This document shows positions 44,701 through 57,926 of a DNA stretch of 64,000 bases, piece after piece. Source of the stretch: Telmatactis stephensoni (taxonomy: Eukaryota; Cnidaria; Anthozoa; Actiniaria; Isophelliidae); the NCBI GenBank assembly GCA_029948255.1, contig JALIZF010001880.1, forward strand, positions 372,001 to 436,000. Direction: 5' to 3'. How positions within the stretch are numbered: position 1 is the first letter of the stretch; every line of letters begins with the position of its first letter. Below the pieces are notes generated by a model. It was given only the letters and a program-made list of their open reading frames with translations, was not told the origin of the DNA and made no database searches. The translations under genes were made by a program, and so were the position numbers.

Positions 44701-47700
44701 TTCCTCAAGCACCACTTCATCTGGATGGTGTCGCGGATCTTGGATAAAGCAAATCTTACTAGCCTTGGCGTCATCTGCGTTTTGAAGAAGCTCTTTCATA
44801 ATTGACTTGTCACATGGATAACCTGTCAGTATACGCTTTAGTCTGTTCGTTAGTTTCTCCTTCTGTCCAAAAGGAATACCACAGGCAATCTTGGAAAGTG
44901 TCATCTTTCTCCTTGATTTCACTCCAAGGGCAATGGAAACTCTTGGATCGATGCCAAAATTTGCATATCTTATTCCTTCTTCGTCAGGCATCCAGTGACA
45001 GTCCTTGACGCAAAGTTCCCCTGAAGCTCTCATAATGCCATTGGAATCGGGTAAAAAGATTCTTCCATACTGTTTTTCTGCCTCGCTTGAAGAAATGTCC
45101 ATCTTTGTCATAGCTTTTACCAGTACGTCTAAGACATCTTTAACTTTAATTAATATCTGATCGTCGATTTGGTTGTCCCCATGATTGTGCTTCACCAGTG
45201 ATAGTGTCTTGATGTAATCATGAATCTCAAAAGATTCTCGGACGCCAACCAACCTGAGTAATTCAGAGAACTTTTTATGTTCAGAAGGTACCCAACTCAA
45301 ATATGGTAGAAAGTGCACTGTGCTGCCAAATGCGACCTGACTCGCTTGAAGGAACTTTTTGTCAACATGCAGAAAGTTCAGGGGAGCCAGAAAACTTCTG
45401 ATTTCTTCTTCTTCACTGTTTTGTCTTGAACGTTGTTGAAAATAATCGTACAATTTTTCACAAGCCTTCTCCAATTCTTTATGGGTAACACTCTCTTCGT
45501 CAGCTACTTTAGTCGCGATAACGGTTTGAAGCTGCAGCTTTGCTTGATCAAAAGATACCTCCTTTTTCATACCAAGGAGTGTTCTAAGTTTCAAGCTCTC
45601 GTTAAGGATACTGCAACCATCTTTCCCGTCGTTTAGAATAGGAGCACTTGCGCTCACCAAATACCTAGAACTTCGAGGATAAAGTTGAACGGAAGGCAAA
45701 AATGCAGTTTCCTTGTATTCATCTCCCTTCCATTTAAAAGGGAACATTTGAGGCTTCTTTAGAATTGGAAGGAATGGGGTTCTCAGTAACTCTGCTTGGA
45801 TGTTAGGGTCAACTTGTTGGTTATGCTTCAGCTTATCGTCGATTACCTCTAGAAGCAGCCTTGTTCTTTTCAAAGAACGATCGTAGGATTCCAATTGCGT
45901 GACGCTTCTTGCCCTCTCACAGACTTCACTCCATTCTAAATGATCTCGCATACCAAGTTTGCTTAGTTTGAGCAGGCGTTCTTCAGTACAAAACTGATGG
46001 CCATAAGGGAACATTCCATCACCATGTTCATACAAAGGTGCGGTCTTTCCAGTTGGGTGAATCAGATCTTTAGGACACTTGAGATGTTGTCCTGATGGAG
46101 AAGCAGGAATGCAAGGGTTATTACGTACCAGGTTGTTTAAAACCGGGGAAGCATCTTCAATTGCGTAGAGAACAAGAGCGTCTCTCTGTGGTGTTTCTAG
46201 TACATCAAGAGAAGGAAAGACAACAGTCTCAAAGAACGATTCTTTGTCAAAGCAATGTTCCTTTATCGTCGTCCCTAAGTCATATCTCTCAAACGAGTTG
46301 AAAATGTGATCAGGCAAATCAATTGCAATTAAAGACCTTAGCTTCGCATACAAGTACAATGCACTTTGGGCAGCTTGGCTTATTCGTGAGTCATTCTTAA
46401 ACGACGGCTCAAGAAAAACAATACTCTCAAGTGCAGACCAATGTAAGCCATTTGAGAAAAGATCAAGAGGTGTTGTTTGGACGCCGGAGATTTCAGAACA
46501 CAACTTTCTGTAAAACTCAGATGCTAATCCATGACAGTGTCCCTGAAGTATTTCACGAGCTTGTGGCCAGAGTAAATGGTAATGAAGACCACTTGTCGGA
46601 CAGGTTTTCTTTAAATCCTCTAAAAGGCCAATATACGCTTGACAAACAACCTCTTTCATCAAAAGGTTGTTCCATTTAGCACCACGGTCAAACTTATCAT
46701 CTTCTGTCTTTTCACGCAGGTGGCGTCTGCTGTCGTCTACTGCAAAGCATCCATTGATATGAACAGGAAGCCCACTTCGAATTGGAAGCGGTAGGAAGCA
46801 AAATACATGACCACTTTGAGAAAACGCTGTGTCAGGACTGTCTTGCATTGGCTTAGGTATCAGATGTCCAGTTGATGACTGTACAAGCTGTGCGGCAACG
46901 CCAGCTGTTGGAAGAAGACCTTTGGCGTGAAGTGACATTTCAAGAGCACTGCCACTTACCATACATGAGTGAACTAACCATGTGGTTTGAAGTCTGGAGT
47001 TTCCTGCAGTGACATTATAAAGAAACTCTTGGCCGTATTCTGAAAATTCGCTCTCAGTTGTAAGAACAATAGCTGATCTCATCAAGACTTGTGCAGGAGC
47101 TACGTTTGTTCCTCTTTCTTCTAAAACTCGTTTGAAATTCGTTGACATTCTTAAGATGTTGCTTTGCTTAACAAACTCCTGCTTCTCGTTGGACAGCCTT
47201 TGTACTGCTGTCGACAACGAGACTTCAGATTGGAGACGGTGGATAACTTTGACACAAGACTTTGAAATGGAAAACAACTCAATTGGCTCTGGTATTTCTG
47301 ATTTTTCGTTCCTTAAGTGGTACACGCGAATGGTCAAAACATTTTGCGTGAACAGCAGCAATGATTCTGAACCGTTAAACAGCATTTGAAGAAGCTCCTT
47401 TACTTGCACCGCATCGTAGTGAAGCTGTTTGATCCCACTTTTTATTGCCTGACTCTTCGTTCGAAGAGGAAATCGAAAGAGTGTTCCATCGTAAAGCTTT
47501 TTCTGTCCATCTGGACGAAGATCACAGCCAAAGATGTCATTGTAAGGCATGAATTGATTGGAAAGCCGACGGAGAGTTTTTGACGACAGATGGAACTTGA
47601 TCCCTGGTTTGCTTTTGTCTCGTATTGCTTTCCCGAGGTAAGTGGTATGGGGATCAAGGATAACGATGGAATCCCTGCTTACAAAACTGGGAACATCAGT

Positions 47701-50700
47701 CAAGTTGTAAACAGAGTTAAATCCAAGACCAAATCGTCCAATCTTCCCTGTATCATCTTCTTTAGTCGCTGCATTCAATTTCACGATGTTCTGAAAGTCG
47801 TCATCTGAGAAGACAGCATCGTTGTAGGACCAGAGGGCAGGTCCTTGACATTCTTTCATTCCTTCATCAAGCAAATGTGTCATTGCGCCCTCGTTTGTTC
47901 TTTCATCGAACAAAAATCGTATTTCTGTCGCTCCAGCATCGTCAGCATTTTGGATCAGCTCTTTAGGAACAGACAGCCCATCAGTATAACCTTCTAACAA
48001 ACCTCTAAGTCGGTCCAGCAGTGATTCAGACTGTCCAAAGTTTTCACCCATTTCGAGCTCATCTGCATCCAGGATTCGGCTCATCAATGTGGGGATGCCT
48101 AACATCTCTGCGGTTGCAGTGGGGATTTTGTGATGCATGAACTTTATCTTTGCGTCGTCTTCACCACTGATATCACTGTCATCAAATCCTTGTTTAAGCC
48201 ATTCACGATCACAGTAGGTACATTCTTCTATTGGAACGAGTTCCAAAGTCTCATCATTTCCAATGTGTATGGGAACTAAAAGGTTTTCTCTAAGGCTTGC
48301 TTCAAGGGACTCTCCATATTCAGGGCTGAATGCATTCAAGATATCTATAGAATACTGTAAGTCTCGCTTCACCTCGAGGGGACTTGCCAGGTATTCGTGT
48401 CTTTGTTTGATTTTTCTCAAGATATCCAACAACATACTGTTGTCCAATTTATGATTCACGCCACATGCTGCAAAGAATGGGATGAATTCTCGGGTCTCCT
48501 TCGGAAGGGAACACATGTAAGGCTGAAGACTTAACCAAGGCTCTTCAATGATGATTTCTTTTGGAGAGGAGAACCCATTACCATTCCATATCCACTTGTC
48601 AATCTCCTGCACACTTAGTACATGTTTAATCTTCGTGATGTCTTGTGAAGCAAGGTAACGGTAGATTTGTTTAATCACGTTGACAAAGGTGCTTTTCTCA
48701 TCTTCATGATAGAAATGGATTACATTTCTGAGATGGCTGATAACCTCAGCGAGAGTCGGATGTCTGTTCCAACCAAAGTACTCTGACACTTTTGGATATG
48801 CTGACACTTCTACTAGGGTCCTGATGCTACCAACGAGGTTTAGGAAATCTGTTGATGTTACATTACTTGGACAAGCAAAAGTACCGTGGCATTTCCTAGG
48901 TAAATGCATTGGATACATTTGTGATTTGCGAGCAAACACTGGTATCCATGGAATGTGAGAAAGTTGATGGGACAAGCAACCATTCGAGGTTAAAGGTGTT
49001 CGAAGGAGCGATGGAACATCTTCGAAATGTTTCAGGATAGCTTCCGATTTGACTGTGGCTTTCTTTTTGTCTTCTATTTGATTCACCATCATAGCACTGT
49101 GGAGAAGGTTAGAAGCACTCAAATCTTTTTTTCCTTTTAGTCCCATAGTCCTTAGATGCATAAGAACGTTGGATTTTGAGTAATAGGAACTATTTTTAGG
49201 GAATTTGTCTTGCTCATCTGTAAAGACATTCTTCAGGACTTCGCTCTCGGGGTCAAAAAGCTCTTCAGGCTTTTTCCTTGAGACATCACCGACGGCAACA
49301 AATGCCAGACATCTAAGCTCGGCCATAATTTCACGAACTTCCTGGGTACGGAATTTGTACAGCCGGTCAAGGATGTATTTTACCAGGTTATCAACTTCAT
49401 TATCGGAGTACAATCTCCTCAGTGCTTGATTCTGCAGCATCATCTTTAACAGCTCCACGAGGTTGATGGGTTCAATGCCGAGCAAATGCGCAAGAGTTCT
49501 ACTACTGTTCTCGCAAAGATCAACCATGTCGACGTACGATGGTACTGGAGGAAAATCATCTACTGGAGCAGCCACTGAAACTTCCTTTAATGCGACAGGA
49601 CAAGACTCTTTTCCAGATCCAGGATGGATGTCAAACAACTTTACTTTTCTGAGAAAATCAATTTCTCTCCCTGTAAACTGTGATAGAATACGGGATAAAA
49701 ATCCTCGCAATGCTCTCAGGTCAGTCTGAAAGACCATATGCTGTGGGTTGCCAACAGCTGTCATGATGAGGGCATTCAAAACGCCTCTAGGGTTTGGTGG
49801 GTTGATATATTCAGGAACAAGAGAGTAATGTTCTTTTAAAAACTCAGGCAAGTTTTCCAAAATGGTTACTCCAACGGTACTCAAAACGCCATAGACCGGG
49901 TTGTCGATCTTTTCTCCATTGAAGGACTGGAGGATCAGAGTAGATGGACGTTGGATTCGTACAAGCTGGATCTTCTTTTGTTTTTTCGTTGGTTTGGTTG
50001 ATATAGATATGGGTATGAGCGGAACACCAAGAAAGGCATCTAGACCATTGTTACGATTGAAGTGGACCCCAAAGTATTTCCACAATTCTTCCAACCACTG
50101 TAAGGTTGGATGGTTTGTTTCTCCAGGGTACCAAGTAACTTGGCCAGTTGAATGCATCCATTCTCTTGGTAAAGCTTCACGGAGGTGATGTTGAACAGCT
50201 TTTGAATCAAAATGATGGAGCTGCGTGTATCCTATTTTAGCAATTTAAGAAAAAAACATTTGAATTATATATGAGGGATGTTTGGCTATTACCTAACAAA
50301 GCTACAAAGGAACTTTCATAAGCGATCATCTCTTAAAAACTATTCACGTTACGTTGAACAAAACTCTCGTTTAGTAAAACATTCAAACAAAGGAACGAAC
50401 GAACAAATAAGCAAGCAAACAAGCAAGTAAACATAAATTTTGTACAAACACAATTCACTTGAATGATTTAACCTATCGAATTACCTTGATCAACTGCCTT
50501 TTTGAGCTGCTTGGCGACATCGCTATCAACGTCAGGGTCAAGAAACTTTGTCTGCATTCCAGGAAGCAATGTTCTTGGGTGGTCACGCGAATCAATGTAG
50601 ATCACATTAGAAGGGCTTGGCTTGTTCATGAAATCAACGAACGTCTTATCAGACAAGGGCAAAAGCTGAAGACCCTCCAAACTGGCGAACTTAGAATCGC

Positions 50701-53700
50701 TAAGAACAAATTTTAGGAGGGCCATTTTTTCCTTGTAGTGAAGATTGACGTAGAATGAGCGGCGTGCCTTTAAGGTTTGTCGAAGTAAGGTCGCTGTAAT
50801 TTCTTTAACAGAAGCAAAACTATTGGCCACCATTCGTACATTGTTTCGGACTGTTACTATTTTGTTGTCAGCTTTATTCAGTATGTCGATCACGGTTTTT
50901 CTAGACTTGTCACACTCCTTGAAGTTGTCAAATATCACTTCTCCCAGTGTGCACCAAATGCCGTCTTCTGCTTCACTGTACAAGACCTTGCGACGAAACA
51001 GTAACGACCACAATGGCTTCAGAATTACACTCCACTTTACGTCGACTTTACTGGGGTCCGGCCATGCAGTATAGACGGTTTTACTGGGCAGTTTCAGCGT
51101 CTCAATGAGGACACGAACAAGTTCTGCATATGCGTTTGGTAGTACTTCACACAACAATCCATTATTCCAGCGTAGTGATTTATCTGTAGGGTTCTTCTGG
51201 TCAGCACTTGGCCATTTTAAATGGCGTCGGTTCTGGCTCAACGCAAAAAATCCGTTCACATGGACAGGAAGACCAGTTAAACTCTTGGCTTCTTGAGGCA
51301 AAGGTAAGAAACAAAAGAGATGTCCCTGTGGTTCTCTAGCAGTGACTGACAGCTTGACAGGGTTTAGTGGCAATGCCACACCAACACGTGGCATGTAACT
51401 GAGCGACTCGTCGTTGACCAGCTCTTTCATTTCTGTGGACAGGTTATTAGAGCCGCTGATATAGTGCGTAACGACAAAAGAGTGGAGTGATTTTCTCGCA
51501 GTCCCACCCATTAACTCCAGGGTTTCTATGTCAAGGCGGTAGGTCTCTGTCAGATGATCAGAGGAGGTTTGATTCACTTTGGAGTTAAAACGGTGTCTTG
51601 CTTCTCTGACTGCTACTTTACACTGCTCTGTAATTCCAACTGAAAACAGTTTTTTTGGTTCTGACGTTTGATTGTTTCTCTCATAAAACTCGATGCACTC
51701 AAGATTCATCAAGAAAAGCAACACAAAGTGTGCGTCACAGGCGAAGCTTTTGCATAAGCCTTGGATCTTGTCTGCTGAATAGATGGTGTCTGACAGCTTG
51801 GAAGGCTCTCGTCTAAATGGCAAACGAAACAACGTTCCGTCATACCGTCCTTTTTGAAAAGCGTTTTCTGTGCAATCAAAGATTCCTTTATATGGAGCAA
51901 ACTGGTCTACAATGCTTCTCATTGATTCAGAGTTGTCCTTCAGATGCCATCGAAATCCTGATCTTTTACCATCGTCATCACTGAAGTACTTTTCATGGGG
52001 GTCGATTATCCCAACACTATCGCCGCTGACAAGACTTGGAAGATCTTAAAACAACAAGGAAATTTACATGACTTGTCACAATAGCCCCCGTCATCATAAG
52101 AGCCACTGAGGCTTGCGCAAAAACATCGCTGTTATATATCTCGTCAATTAGTGTCAACATGCTAAAGAAACGTGACACGTAAATAAAGTTATGTTATGTC
52201 TCTGCATGTTCAATATGCAGCCCATCAAAGTCTGATGGCTTGGCTTTACAGTCCGGGCCCTAAAGTCGCCTTAAGGTTGGTGCCTACTATTGTCCGCGCG
52301 CACTGCTTTCTGCGCATGCAAAAACACTGAATTTTTGTCGGTAAAGCAATCGTAAAAGCAAGGCCTTTTTACGACTTTTTGAAAAAATAAACTTACAGAA
52401 TTAAAGGAAAACCATTTAGCCTCTCCTGTGTTTGAATGAAATTCACAGTTGATAAATAGAACCCGAGTTACAACGCCTGTTTTGACTATCATTTCTACCA
52501 GAAACGATCTGTTTTCGCCGCCATCTTGAAAATTTCCCACAATGCATTGTAATTCGCTCTTTTTTCCGGGGAGGGCTAGGGAATTTTTGATCATTTTCGC
52601 GAATTCTGATCAGTTTTCGCGCGTTTATCGACAAATAACTTTCTAAATCGCACGGATACCCCTATTTTTCATTTCTGTAAATTGTAAAGTGAAGATTAAC
52701 CTACTTTTTTAAAATACTTTTATGAATTTAAAATTGAAACTTGATTGCAAAAATTGGACTATTCATTTGGCGGTCATGAACAAAAACAGGTCTAAAACTA
52801 GTAAAAAGTCATTGAAAAAAATTGTTATTCTGGTTTTTCATATTTCGTATGGCATTGACAAGTAAGAGAATTGTGTTGTAAACGTTTTAGTAAAAAAAGT
52901 TTGACATTTTTTCAAAATATGGGGTATTTATGATTTTTTCTTTGGGCCTCTAGAATAGGCAGATTTTGCAACATTTGATGGCGTGTAACTCATTAATATG
53001 CACGGTGACCCCCAATTTTTTCCTTGGATTCTAGCTCCCTATGATGGGTTCTTTAATACCCATGTGGTTTTTGGCCAAAAAAATTACCTTCCCATTAGTA
53101 GGCACCAACCTTAAGTCGCACAAAGACGCCTTAAATCGCACAAAGTCGCCTTAAATCGCACAAAGTTGCCTTAAGTCCCATCGACTTTTTGTCCAATTTT
53201 TGCATAAATCGCCTTAATTCACCTAAGGCCCAGGGCAAACGTCGAATCTTAGTCGAATTTAATTCGTCGAACCTATTTATTTTGAAATAGGCGCATGAAT
53301 GGTGCGACGTTTGCTGCAATTAAATTCGACTCAAATTAATTAATTCGAATCTAGCATGGGTTCGACTTGCCAAGTCGGATAATGCGACAGCGGTTCGACA
53401 CAGGTGCGACGTTTGCTACCACGCTGGAATGAAGTCGACTCTTTGTCGCACCTATTTTGAATGTATTCGACGCGACTTAGATTCGACGTTTGCCCTAGGC
53501 CTAAGTCGCCTTAAGTTGCCCAAAGCTACGGCGACTTTAGGGTCCGGAATAGGCCAGCAGACTAACGCCGAAATGCAAATATACTCGCGGTTATTGTAAA
53601 AATCGCGTATGAAAAACGCTGTGCTTTAACGCGCTTGAACGTAAGCACATTTATCGTTGACTTCTTAATTATTTCAAACGGTAAACGCTGCTATCACTTA

Positions 53701-56700
53701 TCTGTATTATTAACAGTAATAATACAAACCTGTAATGTGGAAGACAGACTTAAAACCCAGACCAAAGCGACCCACTTTTGTGGGATCTTTAACTTTAATA
53801 CTGTCACACAGTAATTGTACTCCCTTCCAGTCATCTTGAGTGAACGTTGCATCATTGTAAGCGTACAATGCAGAGCCCTTTGAAATAAATGCAACAAAGG
53901 TAATAACAAAATCTTCGAAAAAATGGCGACATCTTGGATTTGATCTATAAATGGGAATGGCCCTGAATAATTATGTAGCCTAAATTTCTCTATAAAGGTT
54001 CAAACGCTAGGGCGAGTGTTTGCATTGAAATTTAAGACCCGAGCCCGTGCGTTTGAAGTGGTTTAAAAACTAACCAAACCCTATTTTTATCGTTTCAATG
54101 CAAAAATTCTGGAAATGAGAACTCAATCATCGAATTTAAGTTATATCGAGTGATTTATATTTGCATCAAATAAACGTCGAACAATAGCTGTGTTGAGATA
54201 AAGCTTCTTAAAATTTCATCATGGACAACGATTTACCGGATAGCATAGTGGTAAGTGAATGGACTAAGATGCGAAGGGTTGAGGTTTCGAGGCTCGGTAG
54301 GGTCGATGCGTAAGATATCATTTGCGATTTTTTAAAGGTTAGAATCGTCAATTCCTTAAATTTTATGACTTTGTAGTGTGTGTCAAATCTCAAATGTGCA
54401 TTGAACGTAGAAACTCTCAAATGTGTGTATATGACGAGCTTGGCAGAAAAAAATCCTGATGCAGGTCTTGAATTCAGAATTCAAAACCTGTCCCGGGTCT
54501 TCCCCCAAATTCAAAACGACGTACATTAAACAATGGAAATAGGGTGTGGTTAGTTTTTAAATCTCTTCCAGACCCTAGCTACATATCAGAATTAATTTTG
54601 AAAAACACGCACATATTGCCAGCTGCATCAACTCTGCCTTTTTCCACTGACACCAGCTGATCATGAGTTATGTGATGCCTGTATACACCATTTGAGGTTT
54701 TGTACCAATATTACACTGCAAAGACATTTTTTATTCCATGCATAACACATTGTACGTTTTCAGTCTTTATTATGCTTTTTACAATAATATGCTCTCTATA
54801 AATAGACAATTGACAATCTAAGATGGAAATTTTGTTTTCAGATGATGTTAACAAACTGAAATGAAACATATAACCCACCATCTGCAAGAAGATGGATTAT
54901 TACCTGATATTTAGCTAATCCAGGATGACATAGGTTCTCTTGTGGATACGAATGATAATCAACTAAAAATTTGACTTCTTTTGCTCCTGCATCTTCTGCA
55001 TTTTGTATAAGTTCCTAGACAAGAGTTAAAAAAAACTGGCCTTCAGTTGAATGAGCGTAGTTATACTATCCAAAGCCTCGGTTTAAGGTGACTGGCTACC
55101 ATAGAAATTTTAGCCTACTGCGCACATTCGCGCGCAGGACCGTCATAGCGCGCGGAGATTCTAGCGAATGGCCACTAATGCTGGGAAACTAAAGTTTGTT
55201 AACAAAATTTTGTTTCAAAATAGTTCTCAATGATTTTAACAAGCAAAAGATTAGAAAAATAAGCAAAAGTGTTTTCTTTTTAGTAAAAAAAAAAAAAAAA
55301 AAAACAGTGCGCGCTTGTTTTCGTCAACAAAATTTGAATAGAGCTAGCGCTGCACGTCATTTTCAAGATGGCGGCACTTCCGGAAGGAATTTTTTGACCT
55401 TTTTAGCAACTTCATGGGCATGAAACAAGCTAATTTTGCACGGGACCATAAATTTTTATTCGCTTAATTGAAAACACATGTAAAAATCTATGTCATATCA
55501 AATTTTGAAAAAAAGTTCATTATTCTAGCTTATGAAAAAATGGATTTTTGTAGGGAAATTTGTTCGAACTTACGATAATTTTTGTTGAGGCCTGACGAAC
55601 AAAATATTTAAAAGGAAGGTATTTTTTCGCTGTCACGTCAAAGTTATCCAAACCAATACGAAGAATATGACATAATCTAATATTTGTGCAATTGAAGTAC
55701 TTGTAGAACTGTTATTTCGTGAATTGTATATTTCGTTTCTATTCACTTCCGGTTGAGCGATTTTCGCCTCAAAAATTCGGAGATTGGCATCCATTCAATG
55801 CTGATTATCTCGAAAACGAGCGCTTGACACTCCTTTTTTCTTTTCGTTTTTGGGATCAGCATTAATTTCGCTCCAGAAAATTGTGGTTTAAACGATTTTT
55901 CATTATTTTTTCCAATAGTAGCCAGTCACCTTAAGTGCATAACTTAAACTGTATTGACAATGACAATTTGCATGACAGCAAAGCAAGTTAAGGACGTTCG
56001 CGGGCAAATAAAGCTTCATCTAAATTTTGTTAGTTTTTTGTCTGGACACAATACATTATATACTTGTTCAAAAAATAAAATAAATAATAGGGGTCACCGT
56101 ATTGGTTTTTCCGCTCGGCAAGGGAAACATGAAGCGTGAATTAAACGCATTTAGAAGATTGTGAAAATAAACTGAGCTCAATAAAAAGCGTATCACAACA
56201 TGAATTGTTTTATCTGTAACATTTCTGGTTAAAACCAATGACTGAAGAAGGAAGTACGAATTTTTTATGAGGCTTTTGATTCGCGCAATGCAACAAAATT
56301 TTATGGAATTTGATTGAATGTTGAGGTGGAATGGTTTGGTAAATTTCGTGTACCTCTTTCCCTACACCTACATTTTTTTCATTTTTACATTTGTAGATGT
56401 TTGAAAGGGACTTTCAGTTGAAAAAAAATTGTTATCAAAATTTCAAATCATTAGTGGCACTTTAAAATGCTTAGAATGCACTATGTGTAAAGCAAATTAT
56501 GGTTTAAGAGGCAATCAGTTACCTTAAGTATCTGACTGTCATCAGGATACTGATCCAAAATCTTTTTGATCTGCTGGATAAGTGTTGGCTGGATGAGCCC
56601 AAACGTGCCTTTAAGAATGAAATTGAAAGCATAATTAATATTATAACCTAAGAAATTTCTGCAATTTGATTGGCTGAGAGCACTGTATTTCGACATAATT

Positions 56701-57926
56701 TTGTAATTTCACATGTGAAAATTACAGTTTCCGTGGCAACTGCTTTCTTTCTTTGCTAAAAAAGCTATAAATAAAAGAGAAAATGGTGGCCAGATGGGGA
56801 AGCTTTAATTTCTCCCACTAAAAGGAAGTGATTCAATCATGTAATTAAACAAGTCAAAAAGCTATAAAATGAAAGCTAAATGGGTTTTTGATGGTTATGA
56901 AGAGTTCGTTTTTCTTAGAGCAGTTTTCCAGTATGAGTGTGAAACGGACCGCGCTGTGCCGTGACCGTGTCAGTGCCGTGCTTTCTATAAAAACATTCGG
57001 AATTCCTGCCGTAACCGTGCCGTAATTCCTGCCGTAACCGTTTTCACAGTCATACGAAATCTACTCTATTTCTGCGGAAAAGACAATAAAATTAATGATC
57101 AAGCATAGCGACACGTGAAGTCATGAAAGTTTGTCAAAATACGGCTTCAAACTGAAGGATTGACATGGCTGAAAACCCATGAAAGGTAATAAACGTTTTT
57201 TTCTACACTTATGCATTTATTGTCTGTACCGTTTTAGTCACAATTAAATGACAATTTGTTGGCGACTCTGTTTTTCATCGATTTCAGTGAAGTCATTCAG
57301 ACAAAAATCGAAAACAAAATTACTGGTTTTACACTTCCCATTGTAATTTTCACTTTGATTATTTTCTTTTTACTACTTGTCTTGAATATTAGCAGTTTTC
57401 TTTTATCTGCATAGGCTTTTGAACGCTATGTTTTCACTTTTCGGACTGTAGTTGAGTGTAAAGCGATTCAACTTCGCGGTTGTTTTTCGGCTCTTTTTCA
57501 TCAAATTTGCAGAAGTTTTTTAGGTTATATTATTAACAAATAATAGCATGTTTTGTACGTGATATTTGGCATGAATACCACGAGTGATATTTCAAAATTG
57601 TCCCAAATTTCACTCGCCTACGGCTCGTGAAATTTTGTTTAACAATTTTGACATATCACTCGTGGTATTTATACAAATATCACTACAAATCAAAGATATA
57701 ACTATAAGAAAAAAAGAAAGCAAGTTAAAGAAAAAAGTGAAATACTTTAAATGCTTTCGGTTTTACGGATAAGTATGAACTTGTATGCAAAACACAATCT
57801 AGCTAATTTAAGGTAATTTATTCATCCTCAAAGCGGAAGTACGCATACAGCGATAAAAGTCAGTTTCTGAGAAGAAGAGAATGTAGATTTTTTATTCTTA
57901 ATAAAACTGGTAGAAGACTCACTCAT
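38443..57926 (-). CDS. sacsin-like protein, copy B, intact (4,461 residues predicted)
   Basis: Seven exons: 57,923-58,054 (5'UTR plus ATGA), 56,523-56,608, 54,904-55,014, 53,730-53,877, 50,485-52,044, 39,037-50,231 and 38,443-38,724. The coding total is 13,386 nt with all phases compatible. Length is close to vertebrate sacsin (about 4,580), but the N-terminal ubiquitin-like domain is missing. Domains: ATPase repeat 1 (N-box from residue 31, GRFGLGF 103-109), repeat 2 from about 1,368, repeat 3 from about 2,424, J domain with HPD at 4,264-4,266, HEPN from about 4,335 to the end. Sacsin is known as a large cytoplasmic co-chaperone linked to Hsp70 through its J domain; function in this organism is not known. 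Residue 69 is Ser where copy A and the other repeats have Pro (GPAL). The exons are predicted from splice signals and agreement with copy A. Confidence 0.87.
38854..38984. mobile_element. 131-bp TAA-flanked hairpin MITE in the last intron of gene B
   Basis: Ends ggcctagttcaaacgtcgca / tgcgacgtttgaactaggcc, then cacatgtg pairing. TAA on both sides (38,851-38,853; 38,985-38,987). Copy A has no insertion (aacaaactaatgtaaatcag at about 2,120). A TAA target fits PIF/Harbinger. Same terminal family as 53,227-53,501. Confidence 0.85.
39037..50231 (-). CDS. gene B giant exon (repeats 2 and 3, J domain, HEPN start)
   Basis: Acceptor taaaatag|GATACACG at 50,232 and donor CATCAA|GTAAGC after 39,037. 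Copy A has CAGGTAAGC, so the donor here has lost the usual G before GT. 11,195 nt fully open. Repeat 2 starts [18 protein letters not shown] and repeat 3 [18 protein letters not shown]; both have N-boxes ([20 protein letters not shown]), GPAL, and glycine motifs ([24 protein letters not shown]). The J domain is [13 protein letters not shown]. Unspliced, the frame continues into the intron and stops at 38,950 within a transposon. Confidence 0.92.
50485..52044 (-). CDS. gene B exon 5: body of sacsin repeat 1
   Basis: 1,560 nt; acceptor ttttaag|ATCTTCC, donor GATCAAG|GTAATT. Contains [20 protein letters not shown] and the [16 protein letters not shown] signature. Nearly identical to copy A. Confidence 0.87.
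52275..53110. mobile_element. 836-bp TTAA-flanked piggyBac-type element, B-specific
   Basis: Ends ggttggtgcctacta / tagtaggcaccaacc, TTAA at 52,271-52,274 and 53,111-53,114. Unit A has one TTAA in gggcttaagtcgcac (about 15,755-15,769). No transposase is seen; the 107-codon minus frame at 52,271-52,594 has no recognisable domain. Confidence 0.85.
53227..53501. mobile_element. 275-bp TAA-flanked PIF/Harbinger-type MITE, B-specific
   Basis: Ends ggcccagggcaaacgtcgaa / ttcgacgtttgccctaggcc; TAA at 53,224-53,226 and 53,502-53,504. Unit A has one TAA (tcgcctaagtcgcc). Internal copies of tgcgacgtttgct. Confidence 0.82.
53730..53877 (-). CDS. gene B exon 4: ATPase repeat 1, glycine motif
   Basis: 148 nt; acceptor tttcaaag|GGCTCT, donor ATTACAG|GTTTGT. 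Starts GSALYAYND, where copy A has GPAL; the rest ([16 protein letters not shown]) is conserved. Confidence 0.85.
54236..54304 (+). repeat. tRNA-like SINE head, copy B
   Basis: Unit B copy of the feature at 16,590; here the B-box-like part reads ggtttcgaggctc. Confidence 0.3.
54904..55014 (-). CDS. gene B exon 3: ATPase repeat 1, N-box
   Basis: 111 nt, phase 0 both sides; [16 protein letters not shown]. Same splice signals as copy A. Confidence 0.85.
55087..55930. mobile_element. piggyBac-type foldback element (TTAA-flanked), copy B
   Basis: Same element as at 17,667-18,511, same intron position, TTAA at 55,083-55,086 and 55,931-55,934. It differs mainly in the length of an internal A run and scattered substitutions. 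Confidence 0.75.
56523..56608 (-). CDS. gene B exon 2: start of ATPase repeat 1
   Basis: 86 nt; [20 protein letters not shown]. Identical product to copy A. Confidence 0.75.
57559..57683. repeat. hairpin repeat, unit B
   Basis: Copy of the hairpin at 20,254-20,378, same length (125 bp) and almost identical. Confidence 0.65.

Larger units (their letters stand above)
52252..53547. repeat. old foldback repeat carrying two nested insertions
   Basis: Outer ends tccgggccctaaagtcgcc / ggcgactttagggtccgga. Within lie the TTAA element (52,275-53,110) and the TAA element (53,227-53,501). With these removed it matches the 130-bp repeat at 15,752-15,881. Confidence 0.6.
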
